A stretch of DNA of 64,000 bases from UBA5239 sp040391785. Lineage in GTDB: Bacteria; Verrucomicrobiota; Lentisphaeria; Victivallales; Victivallaceae. Positions 18,801 through 26,591 of this stretch are shown here, piece after piece. The position numbers were made by a program, and so were the translations under genes. The notes beneath the pieces were generated by a model, which saw only the letters and a program-made list of their open reading frames with translations, was not told the origin of the DNA and made no database searches. Each line of letters opens with the position of its first letter. The stretch's first letter is position 1. The stretch covers positions 1 through 64,000 of the forward strand of contig JBEBXH010000016.1 of NCBI GenBank assembly GCA_040391785.1. Direction: 5' to 3'.

Positions 18801-19344
18801 CAAAATCAGCAAGAAGAGCGGGAAACCATACCTGATTCTCGAGCTCGAAGACGTGGCCGGGAACGGTGTCGAATGCATGGTTTACGAACGCTGCCTGGAC
18901 GAACTCAAGGTCGCCGGCATCAATTTGCAGAGCGAAATGCCGGTTTTCATCGAAGCCCTGACCAGCAAGCGTTCCGAGGAAGAACGGGTCAAGCTGGTGG
19001 CGGAGAAAGTTATCCCGATCGACCAGGTTTACGGCGAATACACCCACGAACTGCTGCTGCACATCCGCGAGGAGGACGAAAAGGCCACGGCGCATTTGAA
19101 GCGCATTTATGATGCTTGCGCGAATTCGCCGGGCGCCGCCCGCATCGCCATCGGCGTGCATTGCAAGAGCGGCGAATCGGTGTTTATCGAGACGCATTGC
19201 CGTATCCGGATGTCGCCGCAATTGCTCAAGGATTTCAAGGAATGCCTGGGCGATAAATCCTACGTGGTGATCCCGAATAACCGTCTCCCGGAACCGCGCA
19301 AACAGTACACGCCCAAACCTGCCCCGGCGGAAGCTAGCGCATGA
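15808..19344 (+). CDS. dnaE: DNA polymerase III alpha subunit
   Basis: A 1178-residue replicative polymerase of the DnaE1 type. It has an N-terminal PHP domain (FIHLHLHTHYSLLDG, AITDHG), the palm with catalytic acidic residues in SPPDFDIDFCEKRR (around residues 404-418), the fingers/tau-binding middle, then a helix-hairpin-helix region (GAIKGVGGAAAGKIIECR) and a C-terminal OB fold. Length and domain order are normal. No intein or frameshift is seen. The final four bases overlap the start of the downstream DNA glycosylase gene (ATGA), so translation is coupled. The upstream DUF1015 gene is in the same transcription unit. Confidence 0.98.
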   Translation: MPSDFIHLHLHTHYSLLDGACTAGGLVDLAKENDMDAVAITDHGFMGGTLDVYNTFKKAKLNPIIGCEAYVAPGSRTDKNPAVPHIRGYHLVLLAKDITGYHSLCKLMEEAHRTGIYYKPRIDKELLKQHHEGLIAMSACIGGEVPSAILDGDMKRAEQVVKEYCDIIGKENFYLEIMDHGLEEETRANRGLVELSKKFDIPLIATNDVHYMRKEHAKAHEIMLCIQTQSKLSDPRHMKFDTEEFYFKSADEMKRLFKEIPEAVTNTRMVAERCSIDFKFAPDVNHYPRFTVTDFEGTNFDYLRNICMTNLDKLYSDPAQMPATRDEIIQRMDYELKVIEKTGFLDYFLVVSDFIHYARKERIPVGPGRGSGAGSLVAYLTRITDVEPLRFNLLFERFLNPERVSPPDFDIDFCEKRRGEVIEYVRQKYGYDSVCQIGTYGTLKAKAVIKDVARVLDQPFEVGDRITKLIPNDPKMTLEKAKEIKEMQDLINNDPIVKQIFEYAEILEGQNRQMGIHAAGVIIGDQRLDNLVPLTRGADSEVITQFPAVPCESLGLLKMDFLGLKTLTIIQNACDLIKKSQGLEIDISKIPLDDQKTYDLLNRGDTISVFQLESGGMQGLCRQFGVETIEHIIALIAIYRPGPMEFIPDFVACKRGVQPVEYDHPKMEKILKETYGIMLYQEQIMQVVQEIAGFSLGGADILRRAIGKKKVDVLEGERVKFIEGCAKHNNIPGDKADAIWQKIGKFAGYGFNKSHSAAYAFVAYQTAWLKANYPVEFMAAVLTSELSNAEKIAFIITECRDMGIPIMPPDVNSSDIDFSVDKGAIRFGLGAIKGVGGAAAGKIIECREEGPYKNFTDFCERCGSAVNSRMLEHLIRAGAFDEFKVRRSQLLATAEETMKFAQAKAKDRMSGQGSLFDMLDDSEQEEMLSVALPDIPEFSRDEMLRSEKELLGFYVSGHPMTDYNELSKTFSSVKIGQLEEMGDNCGVRLAAFIKICQNKISKKSGKPYLILELEDVAGNGVECMVYERCLDELKVAGINLQSEMPVFIEALTSKRSEEERVKLVAEKVIPIDQVYGEYTHELLLHIREEDEKATAHLKRIYDACANSPGAARIAIGVHCKSGESVFIETHCRIRMSPQLLKDFKECLGDKSYVVIPNNRLPEPRKQYTPKPAPAEASA

Positions 19345-19829
19345 TTGCGTCGTTTCCGCCCGCGGTCGCGAAGTCCTGCCGGGTGCTGGTGCTTGGCACC
19401 ATGCCCGGCGTGGAGTCGCTGCGTCAGCAGCAATACTACGCGCATCCGCGCAATGCTTTCTGGCCGGTCATGGGCGCGATTTTCGGCTTTGACCCGGCTA
19501 TGCCCTACCGCGAACGCATCAAGGCGCTGAACGGCCACGGCGTGGCGCTCTGGGACACCGTCAAATACTGCGAACGCGAGGGCAGCCTCGACTCCGACAT
19601 CAAGAGCCCCGAATTCAACGACTTCGCCGGGCTGCTCACCGAATACCCGAATATCCGGAAAATCTGCCTGAACGGCAAAGGCGCGGAAAAATTCTTCCGC
19701 AGCTACCAACGCACCCACGAATTACCTGCGCTAGAAATTCAAGTCCTGCCCTCGACCAGTCCCGCCCATGCCTCACTGAGCTACCACCGGAAGCTCGAAA
19801 AGTGGCGCGAGGTCCTGGGGGAAATTTAA
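19341..19829 (+). CDS. DNA-deoxyinosine glycosylase, UDG superfamily family 6
   Basis: A 162-residue single-domain glycosylase of the uracil-DNA glycosylase superfamily, matching the hypoxanthine-DNA glycosylase group. Visible motifs are LGTMPGVESL (motif 1), the adjacent HPRNAFWPVMG stretch that includes the conserved Asn, LWDTV, and the C-terminal LPSTSPAHAS loop. It would remove hypoxanthine (deaminated adenine) from DNA. The ATG overlaps the dnaE stop by four bases, giving a replication/repair operon. The gene is followed by an inverted-repeat element. Confidence 0.9.
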   Translation: MIASFPPAVAKSCRVLVLGTMPGVESLRQQQYYAHPRNAFWPVMGAIFGFDPAMPYRERIKALNGHGVALWDTVKYCEREGSLDSDIKSPEFNDFAGLLTEYPNIRKICLNGKGAEKFFRSYQRTHELPALEIQVLPSTSPAHASLSYHRKLEKWREVLGEI

Positions 19830-19945
19830 ACACGGAAATCACGGAAAACGCGGAAAAATATTTTCTTTTTTTGTACCACAAAATTCGCAAAAATACACAA
19901 CAATAAAAAATTTCCCTTCCGTGATTTCCGTGGTTTCCGTGTTTA
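19826..19945. repeat. Intergenic inverted-repeat element, copy C (TTAAACACGGAAA ends)
   Basis: About 120 bases with near-perfect terminal inverted repeats. The left end is TTAAACACGGAAATCACGGAAA and the right end is the complement of TTAAACACGGAAACCACGGAAA. The arms consist of CACGGAA words spaced about 9-11 bases. The centre is AT-rich and contains a second nested pair related to the CACGAA family (TACCACAAAATTCGC). It lies between the convergent DNA glycosylase and AraC genes; the left edge includes the glycosylase stop codon. Confidence 0.8.
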
Positions 19946-19950
19946 ATTAT

Positions 19951-20721
19951 TTACCCGGATTTGCGGCGGAAGGCGGCGGGGGTGATTCGGAGTACTTGCG
20001 TGAATAGCCGCGTGAAGTGGTAGCGGTCCGCGAAGCCGGTGGCGGCGGCGATTTCTTCGATGCTCAGCTTGCTGAAATGCAGCAGCTCGCAGGCGAGTTC
20101 GATGCGCTTTTTGCGGAAATAAACCTGCGGCGACTCGTGCATCTCGGCGGTGAAAAGCCGAATGAAACTGTTGCGTTCCAGCTTGATTTGATCGGCCATT
20201 TCGGTGTTGCTGATAGGGCGGTTCCGGTTGGCCTGCAGGTAATTGCAGAGTTTTTCGATACGGGGGTCGATTTGCCGGGGCCGCAGAAAGAGATCGGCGG
20301 GGAGGCGGATCAGCGCCGAGCTCAGAAATGAAAGCGCGGCGAGCATTTTCAGCTGCTTGTTTTCGTCGGTATTTTCCAGCGTGATGCAGCTGCGGATGGA
20401 GTCGTTCAGAATGCCCTCCGCCGGCAGTTCGAAGATCTGATTCTGGGGACGGGTTCGCTCGCTGGGGTTGAAGTGGATGTAGAATTGCGTGAAGGGCTCC
20501 TCGGCGAAGGTGTCGAAGATCAGGTAGCCGGGGATGACGTATACGTGCTCGGGGGTCATCCGGATGACCTCGCCCCGGAGCCGGAGGCAGCCGCCGCACA
20601 CCGGGTTCCAGTAAAAGCGCCAATACGGTGTATACAGATCGTTCTGTATCCACGGGTAGATATTTTTCTCGTAATTCATAAAGTGTATTTTCAGCACGGA
20701 ATCAATGAGTTCCGATATCAT
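19951..20721 (-). CDS. AraC-family transcriptional regulator
   Basis: A 256-residue regulator with an N-terminal cupin-like ligand-binding domain and a C-terminal double helix-turn-helix. The latter contains ELLHFSKLSIEEIAAATGFA and DRYHFTRLFTQVLRITPAAF, the canonical second-HTH signature. The start at 20721 is chosen because an AGGAA ribosome site lies 8 bases upstream; an in-frame ATG at 20742 is possible. It is divergent from the alpha-L-rhamnosidase gene, with about 110 bases between starts, and is the obvious candidate activator of it, probably responding to rhamnose or a rhamnoside. Confidence 0.93.
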   Translation of the reverse strand: MISELIDSVLKIHFMNYEKNIYPWIQNDLYTPYWRFYWNPVCGGCLRLRGEVIRMTPEHVYVIPGYLIFDTFAEEPFTQFYIHFNPSERTRPQNQIFELPAEGILNDSIRSCITLENTDENKQLKMLAALSFLSSALIRLPADLFLRPRQIDPRIEKLCNYLQANRNRPISNTEMADQIKLERNSFIRLFTAEMHESPQVYFRKKRIELACELLHFSKLSIEEIAAATGFADRYHFTRLFTQVLRITPAAFRRKSG

Positions 20722-20830
20722 GGCGTTTTTCCTATGTGACAAACAGATACAATATTTTTATTAATATCCATTTATTTTCATGAAATTGCAAGTATCTTTT
20801 AAGCAAAAGTAACCGAAAAGGATTAAAAAT

Positions 20831-23200
20831 ATGAACCGGATCGAAAAACACAACGATATTCTCATCACCCCCGACGCCAAATTCAAGTTTACCGCGCAAT
20901 GGATCACACTACCCGAAAACGACGGCAAGCCCAATATTTACTTCCGTGCTTATAAATCATTTGAACTCGAGAAAGTGCCGAAAAAGGCGCTGCTGCGGAT
21001 CTGTGCCGACAGCTATTACCTGCTCTTCATCAACGGCCGGAAAGTGCAATTCGGGCCGGTGCGCGGCACCTGCGCCGTGAACTATTTCGACACGCTGGAT
21101 GTGACGCAATTTCTGCAGCAGGGCGAGAACAAAATCGGGGTGATCGTTCATTCGCCGGTGACGGAGACCTTTATCGCGGCCCCGGCCGAGCCGGCGTTCA
21201 TCCTGGAGCTTCCCGGCGTGGTGGCCAGCGATGCTACCTGGATGGTGCAATTGGCCGGAGACTGGAAGCGCGAAGTTGAGATTTACACGATCCAGACGGA
21301 TTACATCGAGTACCGGGATTTTCGCCTGGAGCCAGTCGGATGGCTGAACGGTGAGCTGGACGGGGCCTGGAATCGCGCGAAACCGGTCGGGAGATCGAGC
21401 AAATTATTGCAGCGGAAACTGACCGCGCGCAACGTACCCGCCATGAGCGAGTGGATTTACCGTCCGGTCGATATCCTGCAGTGGCACGAGGTTGAGCCGG
21501 TCCTGGAGGGAGACACCGAAATCGCTATGCAGATCAATAACGACGTTTTGTTGCCGATGAACGCGCAACGGCTGCAGGAAGCCGCCCCCGGTGAATATAT
21601 TCTGAATCCCGACATGGCTGGGCGCGGCATCAGCCTGATCGCCGATTTCGGGTGTGACCTGATCGGTAATCTCGAGGTGAAGATCGTGGCGCCGGCGGGC
21701 ACGATTGTGGACGTGACTTACAGCGAGGAAATCTGGCAGGAAAAAGGCGACCGGTTGCGTGGTCATTACAACAACGCTTACCATGTAACAGACCGCTATT
21801 TGCTGAAAGAGGGTGAGAATATCATCGGTACGCAGCTCTCCGAGCGTGGATTTCGCATGGTGCAGCTGACGGTGCGTGATTTCCAGATTCCGGTACGGAT
21901 TCAGGAGATCAAGGCCACCGGCGGGGAGTATCCGTACGATAAACGCGGCAGTTTTGAGTGCAGCGATGAATTGCTGAACCGGATTTGGGAGGTTTGCGCG
22001 AGGACGCTGGAAGTCTGCACGACTGACGTATTTATGGATTGCCCATGGCGCGAACGGGCGTTCTGGGTGAACGACCTGGTGGTGGAAAATGCGACGACGC
22101 TGGCAGCGTTCGGGGCCTCCGCGGTGCATAAGCGCGCTTTCGAACTGGCTTTTTCGCAGCAGCGCGACGATGGGTTTGTGTCCGGTGTATGCCCGGCGCC
22201 TAAGCAGGGCAATGTGTTGGTGCCGACCAATCTTTTTCTGGTGACCATGCTCTATGATTATTTGATGATGTCGGGCGATTCCGCCACGGTGAAAACATAC
22301 CTGCCGAACGTTCAGCGCATACTGGAACTTTTTGAGTCGCTGGCCGATGAGAAGGGAATCGTGACCGCTCCGCATTGTTACGGGGTCGCAACGGACCACT
22401 GGAATTTCTATGATTGGGGCTTTGAGTTGAACGGTTATAATTTCCGCAACTGCCGGGAATCCATGCTTAATCATCTGTACGTGACCGCGATGAAAAACTA
22501 TTGCGCACTGTGCGACTACTGCGGCAGCGAATGCGACCGCGAGCTCTACCGGAAACGCATTGCCCGGACCGCAGCCGCCATCGGCAAAGAATTCATTGAA
22601 CCGGCCACCGGGTATTTGTCTGATCAGGTCATGCATCACGAGAAACCGGAGATGATTTCGAGCCAGCTCTCCCACGCCTTCGCGGTGCTCTCCGGCGAGG
22701 TTGGCGAGTCGTTCAAAAAGGCAGTCACTGACCACAATTTGATCTGCCCGGAATACTATCTGCATTTCTTCGTTTTCCGCGCCATGCAGCGGATCGGCAA
22801 GGAGGCGCTGGCGGACGGTTTGGCGCGCATTCGCAAATATTGGGGCCGGAGCGTTGATACCGGATATCCGACTTTGTATGAAGCCGGGATTCACAAACTC
22901 GGGCGTGAGGCTTTTTGTGAAACCGGCAGCCTGTGCCACGGCTTCGGCACGGCCCCGATCGAATTTTTCCACCGGAATATCCTTGGCGTGACGCCGCTGG
23001 AACCGGGCTACGCGCGGTTCGAATTCAAACCGGAGTTGTTCGACCTGGAATTTGCTTCGGGGCGAATTCCAACCCCCGCCGGCGAAATCGCAGTTTCGTG
23101 CCGGAAGGCGGAAATCACACTCGAAATTCCGAAGGGCCTGACCGCGGTATACGGTTCGCAGGAGCTCGGTGCGGGCAAGCATTTGCTAAAATGGCGGTGA
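20831..23200 (+). CDS. Alpha-L-rhamnosidase, GH78
   Basis: A 789-residue enzyme without a signal peptide, so probably cytoplasmic, acting on imported rhamnosides. The N-terminal beta-sandwich domains (FINGRKVQFGPVRGT; a jelly roll near residues 30-340) are followed by the six-hairpin (alpha/alpha)6 catalytic barrel. The family motif is DVFMDCPWRERAFWVND (about residues 399-415), equivalent to the DCP-R-ER-W-D region carrying catalytic acids. The C-terminal beta domain contains GVTPLEPGYARFEFKPEL. It is transcribed away from an AraC regulator. An AAAAGGA site precedes the ATG. Related inverting enzymes acting on other sugars share this fold, so the exact specificity is inferred. Confidence 0.9.
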   Translation: MNRIEKHNDILITPDAKFKFTAQWITLPENDGKPNIYFRAYKSFELEKVPKKALLRICADSYYLLFINGRKVQFGPVRGTCAVNYFDTLDVTQFLQQGENKIGVIVHSPVTETFIAAPAEPAFILELPGVVASDATWMVQLAGDWKREVEIYTIQTDYIEYRDFRLEPVGWLNGELDGAWNRAKPVGRSSKLLQRKLTARNVPAMSEWIYRPVDILQWHEVEPVLEGDTEIAMQINNDVLLPMNAQRLQEAAPGEYILNPDMAGRGISLIADFGCDLIGNLEVKIVAPAGTIVDVTYSEEIWQEKGDRLRGHYNNAYHVTDRYLLKEGENIIGTQLSERGFRMVQLTVRDFQIPVRIQEIKATGGEYPYDKRGSFECSDELLNRIWEVCARTLEVCTTDVFMDCPWRERAFWVNDLVVENATTLAAFGASAVHKRAFELAFSQQRDDGFVSGVCPAPKQGNVLVPTNLFLVTMLYDYLMMSGDSATVKTYLPNVQRILELFESLADEKGIVTAPHCYGVATDHWNFYDWGFELNGYNFRNCRESMLNHLYVTAMKNYCALCDYCGSECDRELYRKRIARTAAAIGKEFIEPATGYLSDQVMHHEKPEMISSQLSHAFAVLSGEVGESFKKAVTDHNLICPEYYLHFFVFRAMQRIGKEALADGLARIRKYWGRSVDTGYPTLYEAGIHKLGREAFCETGSLCHGFGTAPIEFFHRNILGVTPLEPGYARFEFKPELFDLEFASGRIPTPAGEIAVSCRKAEITLEIPKGLTAVYGSQELGAGKHLLKWR

Positions 23201-23235
23201 GGTGATATATTGCTCTTCGAAAACAGGAGCAAATT

Positions 23236-23994
23236 ATGTCAGCCAATATCGAGCGTTTTACCGGCCTGGCCGGGATTTATCAGAAGTTTCGCCCCGGATA
23301 TCCGGAAGAATTGTTCACATTTCTGAGAGATGAACTTGGATTGGTTCCCGGAAAAACGGTGGCCGAGATCGGTTCCGGCACCGGCATTTTTACGAAACTG
23401 CTGCTGGAACACGGGCTTGAAAAAGTCTACGCCGTTGAGCCGAACAGTGACATGCGCCGTGAGGCCGAAACTTTGCTCGGGGCGTTTCCGGGATTTGTTT
23501 CTGTGGCCGGCACAGCCGAGGCGACCGGGCTGGAAGCCGATGCGTTTGATTTTATTTTTGCGGTACAGGCGTTTCACTGGTTCGATCAGGCGGCGTTTCG
23601 CGCTGAGTGCCGCCGCATCTTGAGAACGAATGGTAACGTGTTGATTATCTGGAATACCCGGACCGAGAGTCCGGTGATGCTGGCGTGTCATGAGGTGTGC
23701 AAGCGTTACTGTGCGAATTTCAAAGGATTCAGCGGGCACTCCGCGGCATCGGGCCCGGAGGCGATCGAGGCGTTTTTCGCGGGTAAATATCAGTTCCGCG
23801 AATTCGCCAACCCGGTATCGTTGAGCTGCGACGAATTCATCGGCCGCAACCTCTCGAGCTCCTACGCGCCGAGGGCAGGGGACGCCAATTACGAACCGTT
23901 CATCAAGGGCTTCGAGGAAATTTTCGAGCGCTACGCGGAGAATGGCCGGATCATCTGGGGCAACGCCACGCGGTGCTATTGGGGCGGCGTGTAA
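23236..23994 (+). CDS. Class I SAM-dependent methyltransferase
   Basis: A 252-residue Rossmann-fold methyltransferase with motif I VAEIGSGTGIFTKLL (about residues 37-51), the acidic VEPNSDMRREAE loop and FIFAVQAFHWFDQ, the pattern of the methyltransferase type 11/Tam-like group. The methyl acceptor is not evident. It follows the rhamnosidase by 35 bases with an AGGAG site, so it may be read through from that gene. Its 3' end overlaps the response-regulator gene on the opposite strand by 19 bases. Confidence 0.9.
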   Translation: MSANIERFTGLAGIYQKFRPGYPEELFTFLRDELGLVPGKTVAEIGSGTGIFTKLLLEHGLEKVYAVEPNSDMRREAETLLGAFPGFVSVAGTAEATGLEADAFDFIFAVQAFHWFDQAAFRAECRRILRTNGNVLIIWNTRTESPVMLACHEVCKRYCANFKGFSGHSAASGPEAIEAFFAGKYQFREFANPVSLSCDEFIGRNLSSSYAPRAGDANYEPFIKGFEEIFERYAENGRIIWGNATRCYWGGV

Positions 23995-24674
23995 CGGTAG
24001 CCGATGCCGTAGACGGTTTCGATGAGCTTGGGCGAGCCCGGCGGTTCGATCTTACGGCGCAGCGCCACCAGATGTTGGTCCAGCGTCCGCGATGAGTGAA
24101 AAGTCGAGCCCCATACGGCATTCAGAATTTTGTTGCGGTCAAGCGCAATTCCCGGATTGGCGGCGAAAAGCAGCAGCAGTTTGATTTCGCGCTGGGTCAG
24201 CTCCACGGTTTGACCGTCAGCGAAGGCGCGCAGCTGCAGCGCATCTACTTTCCACTGAGCGAATGTGAACTTGTCGCTCTCCGCTGACGCGGCATTGTCG
24301 CTGAGGTTCCGGCGGCGCAACTGGGCGGCGATGCGGGCGGAAAGCTCGCGCAGGCCGAATGGTTTGGTAATATAATCATCGGCGCCGAGTTCCAGCCCGA
24401 GCACCTTGTCGATTTCCTCGCCCTTGGCGGTAAGCATCAGGATCGGCACTCGCGGGTCATTGCGGCGAATCTGGCGGCAGACGTCGTAACCGTTCAGGTT
24501 CGGCATCATGATATCGAGCAGGATCAGGTCGGGATGGAATGCGTTGAACTCCTTGAGCGCGGCGCTGCCGTCCGGGGCCTCGGCCACGGTGTAGCCTTCG
24601 AGTTCAAGGGCGTCGACGAGGCCGGCGCGGATATTGTGGTCGTCTTCGGCAATCAGTATTTTATAAGATTTCAT
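23976..24674 (-). CDS. OmpR/PhoB-family response regulator
   Basis: A 232-residue two-domain regulator. The receiver has the acidic pocket Asp11/Asp12, phospho-acceptor Asp54 (LILLDIMMP) and Lys104 (YITKPFG). The C-terminal winged helix of the OmpR type contains VELTQREIKLLLLFAANPG and LDQHLVALRRKIE. The start at 24674 gives a canonical receiver N terminus; a longer frame upstream lies inside the kinase gene and is not real. The start overlaps the kinase stop by four bases. It is the third gene of a VWA protein / kinase / regulator operon. Confidence 0.96.
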   Translation of the reverse strand: MKSYKILIAEDDHNIRAGLVDALELEGYTVAEAPDGSAALKEFNAFHPDLILLDIMMPNLNGYDVCRQIRRNDPRVPILMLTAKGEEIDKVLGLELGADDYITKPFGLRELSARIAAQLRRRNLSDNAASAESDKFTFAQWKVDALQLRAFADGQTVELTQREIKLLLLFAANPGIALDRNKILNAVWGSTFHSSRTLDQHLVALRRKIEPPGSPKLIETVYGIGYRYTPPQ

Positions 24675-26581
24675 GCGTGTTCCTCGGGTAAAATGATGAT
24701 GAATCCGGCGCCGGGGCTGGCGTGAACGAATTTCAGGTCGCCGCCCTGGTCCCGCAACAGGCCGCGCGAGATGGACAAGCCCAACCCGAAACCGCTGGTT
24801 TTGCTGTTCAGCTCGGTGTTGACGCGGTAAAATTTCTGGAAGAGTTTTTCGGCGGAGCCGCGGGTGATACCCGGGCCGTAATCGCGGATGTGGATTTCCC
24901 AATGCTTATCGTTTCGGGTGAGCTCGATGTCGAGCTTGCCGGACTCGGGAGCGTATTTGGCGGCGTTGTCGATCAGGTTGAAAATTACCTGCAGCAGCGA
25001 ATCGCGGTCGATGACGCAGCATGCCGGGCCCTCCGGCAATATCAAATTCAACTTCAATCCGGCGGCAGCGAGCGATTCGCCGCAAAGCGGCACGAGCGAC
25101 TCGAGCAGTTCGCGCAAGTCCGTCCGGGCGAGGTTGTAACGCCTGCGGCCATTGTCCAGGCGGCTGAAGTCGAGGACGTTGTTGACCAGCCGCGTGAGCC
25201 GCTCGGTTTCGTCCACCAGCACCTGCAGATAACGGGCCTGGCGGTCCTCGGGCAGTTTCGGGCCGTGCTCGTGCAGCAGCTCGGAATACATGCGGATGCT
25301 GGTCAACGGCGTTTTCAGCTCGTGTGAAACTTGCGAGACGAAATTGCTTTTCTGTCCGGCCAGTTGAAGTTCGCGGCGCAGCAACCACAGCGCGGCCATG
25401 CCGGCGGTGACGGTAATCAGCACCAGCGCCGAGATCGCCATCCAGATGCCGAGGCGGGTGCCGCGGGCGGGCATGTAGGCCGGGATCAACGAGGCGCGCA
25501 GCTGCGCATTTGGCAGCAGTTCGTCGGAGACCGGAATCAGCAGTACCGGATCGAGCTCGGTGCCTTCCGGGACATCGCCTCCGGCGGCGTAAACCACCCG
25601 GTTGGCGGCATTGACCAGTTCAATCCGGAAATAGGGCGGCAGGCTATCCGGAAAAAGCGGCAGCAGGCGCGACCAGATGACGATGCTTTCCACTTCGAAG
25701 CCGATAATGGTGTCGGCGGATTCGGCGCTTTCGGCCCAGACCAGCGGCGTGTGGCGGTTGTCCGAAAGCCAGGGGATGAAGCCCTGTTTGCGGTCGCGGG
25801 TCAGGGCCTCGAACCTTGAGATCATCCGCTTGTCCGGCTTATTGTCAGCATCAGCATTGAGGCGGAGTTCTTCTTTATGCGGGGAAACTACTGCTTGAAC
25901 GGGAGGTGGAGCAGCAGGTGCGGCGGCCGTTTCGGCCGCGACGGCGCGGTTGTTTTTTTCCTCTTTTGCTGCCGCGACAGCCTTTCGGGCGGTCATAATT
26001 GAGGTGTCGGATTTGCTGCGTCTGGAAAGAGGATAGATGGATTTCGGCTTTTCCGGGGCTTCATCCTTAACACTGCTGCCTTTCGCTTTTGGGGTATACC
26101 AGGATGAATCATCGGGGCCCTGCACATTTCCATCGTGGAACAAAATATTGCCATAGTTGCCCTGATTCTGGTAGGAATAAATATTCGATTCGGGAAATTG
26201 TGCGCTGACCAGACCGGAGAAAAGCTCGTGGTAACGGTAAACCCAGGTGTTTTCATTGACCGGATAGAACAGCGTCCCGGAACGGTTGGCGATAAACCCC
26301 TCCACGAAAAACGGTTCGCGGTCAATGACTTCCCGGAGGCTGTTCGGATGCGGCTTGACCCGGGCGGCTTTGGCTTCCAGATTGGTGCGGATGCCTTCCA
26401 GTTCGCGGCGGCAGCGCTCCGCCAGCAGGCGGCACTCGCTCTGCAGCAGTGAGCGCAGCTCCTGATCGCGGAATTCGTCCTCGTGACGGGTATGGCGCAA
26501 GGCGATGGCTCCAAGAGCCAAAGCCGCCAGCAAAGTGGCGGCCATGGCTGTGATAATGATTTTCCCGGAGCTTAACTTCAT
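24671..26581 (-). CDS. Membrane sensor histidine kinase
   Basis: A 636-residue kinase. There is a membrane helix at about residues 8-28 and a second near residue 375-400 (LGIWMAISALVLITVTAG), bounding a periplasmic sensor of roughly 345 residues. The dimerisation/phosphotransfer helix holds VSHELKTPLTSIRMYSE with His near residue 420, followed by a full HATPase domain (N box NLIDNAAKYAP, G1 DYGPGI, G2 GFGLGLSISRG). The sensor contains an Ala/Pro/Lys-rich linker near residues 180-240 that looks disordered. It is transcribed after the VWA protein gene (10-base gap) and overlaps the response-regulator start by 4 bases. The stimulus is unknown. Confidence 0.95.
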   Translation of the reverse strand: MKLSSGKIIITAMAATLLAALALGAIALRHTRHEDEFRDQELRSLLQSECRLLAERCRRELEGIRTNLEAKAARVKPHPNSLREVIDREPFFVEGFIANRSGTLFYPVNENTWVYRYHELFSGLVSAQFPESNIYSYQNQGNYGNILFHDGNVQGPDDSSWYTPKAKGSSVKDEAPEKPKSIYPLSRRSKSDTSIMTARKAVAAAKEEKNNRAVAAETAAAPAAPPPVQAVVSPHKEELRLNADADNKPDKRMISRFEALTRDRKQGFIPWLSDNRHTPLVWAESAESADTIIGFEVESIVIWSRLLPLFPDSLPPYFRIELVNAANRVVYAAGGDVPEGTELDPVLLIPVSDELLPNAQLRASLIPAYMPARGTRLGIWMAISALVLITVTAGMAALWLLRRELQLAGQKSNFVSQVSHELKTPLTSIRMYSELLHEHGPKLPEDRQARYLQVLVDETERLTRLVNNVLDFSRLDNGRRRYNLARTDLRELLESLVPLCGESLAAAGLKLNLILPEGPACCVIDRDSLLQVIFNLIDNAAKYAPESGKLDIELTRNDKHWEIHIRDYGPGITRGSAEKLFQKFYRVNTELNSKTSGFGLGLSISRGLLRDQGGDLKFVHASPGAGFIIILPEEHA

Positions 26582-26591
26582 TCAACCTCGC

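Noticed and set aside
15892..19221. Open frame of over 1100 codons antisense to dnaE
   Set aside because: It mirrors the GC-rich codon pattern of dnaE, lacks a ribosome site and family motifs, and dnaE itself is certain.
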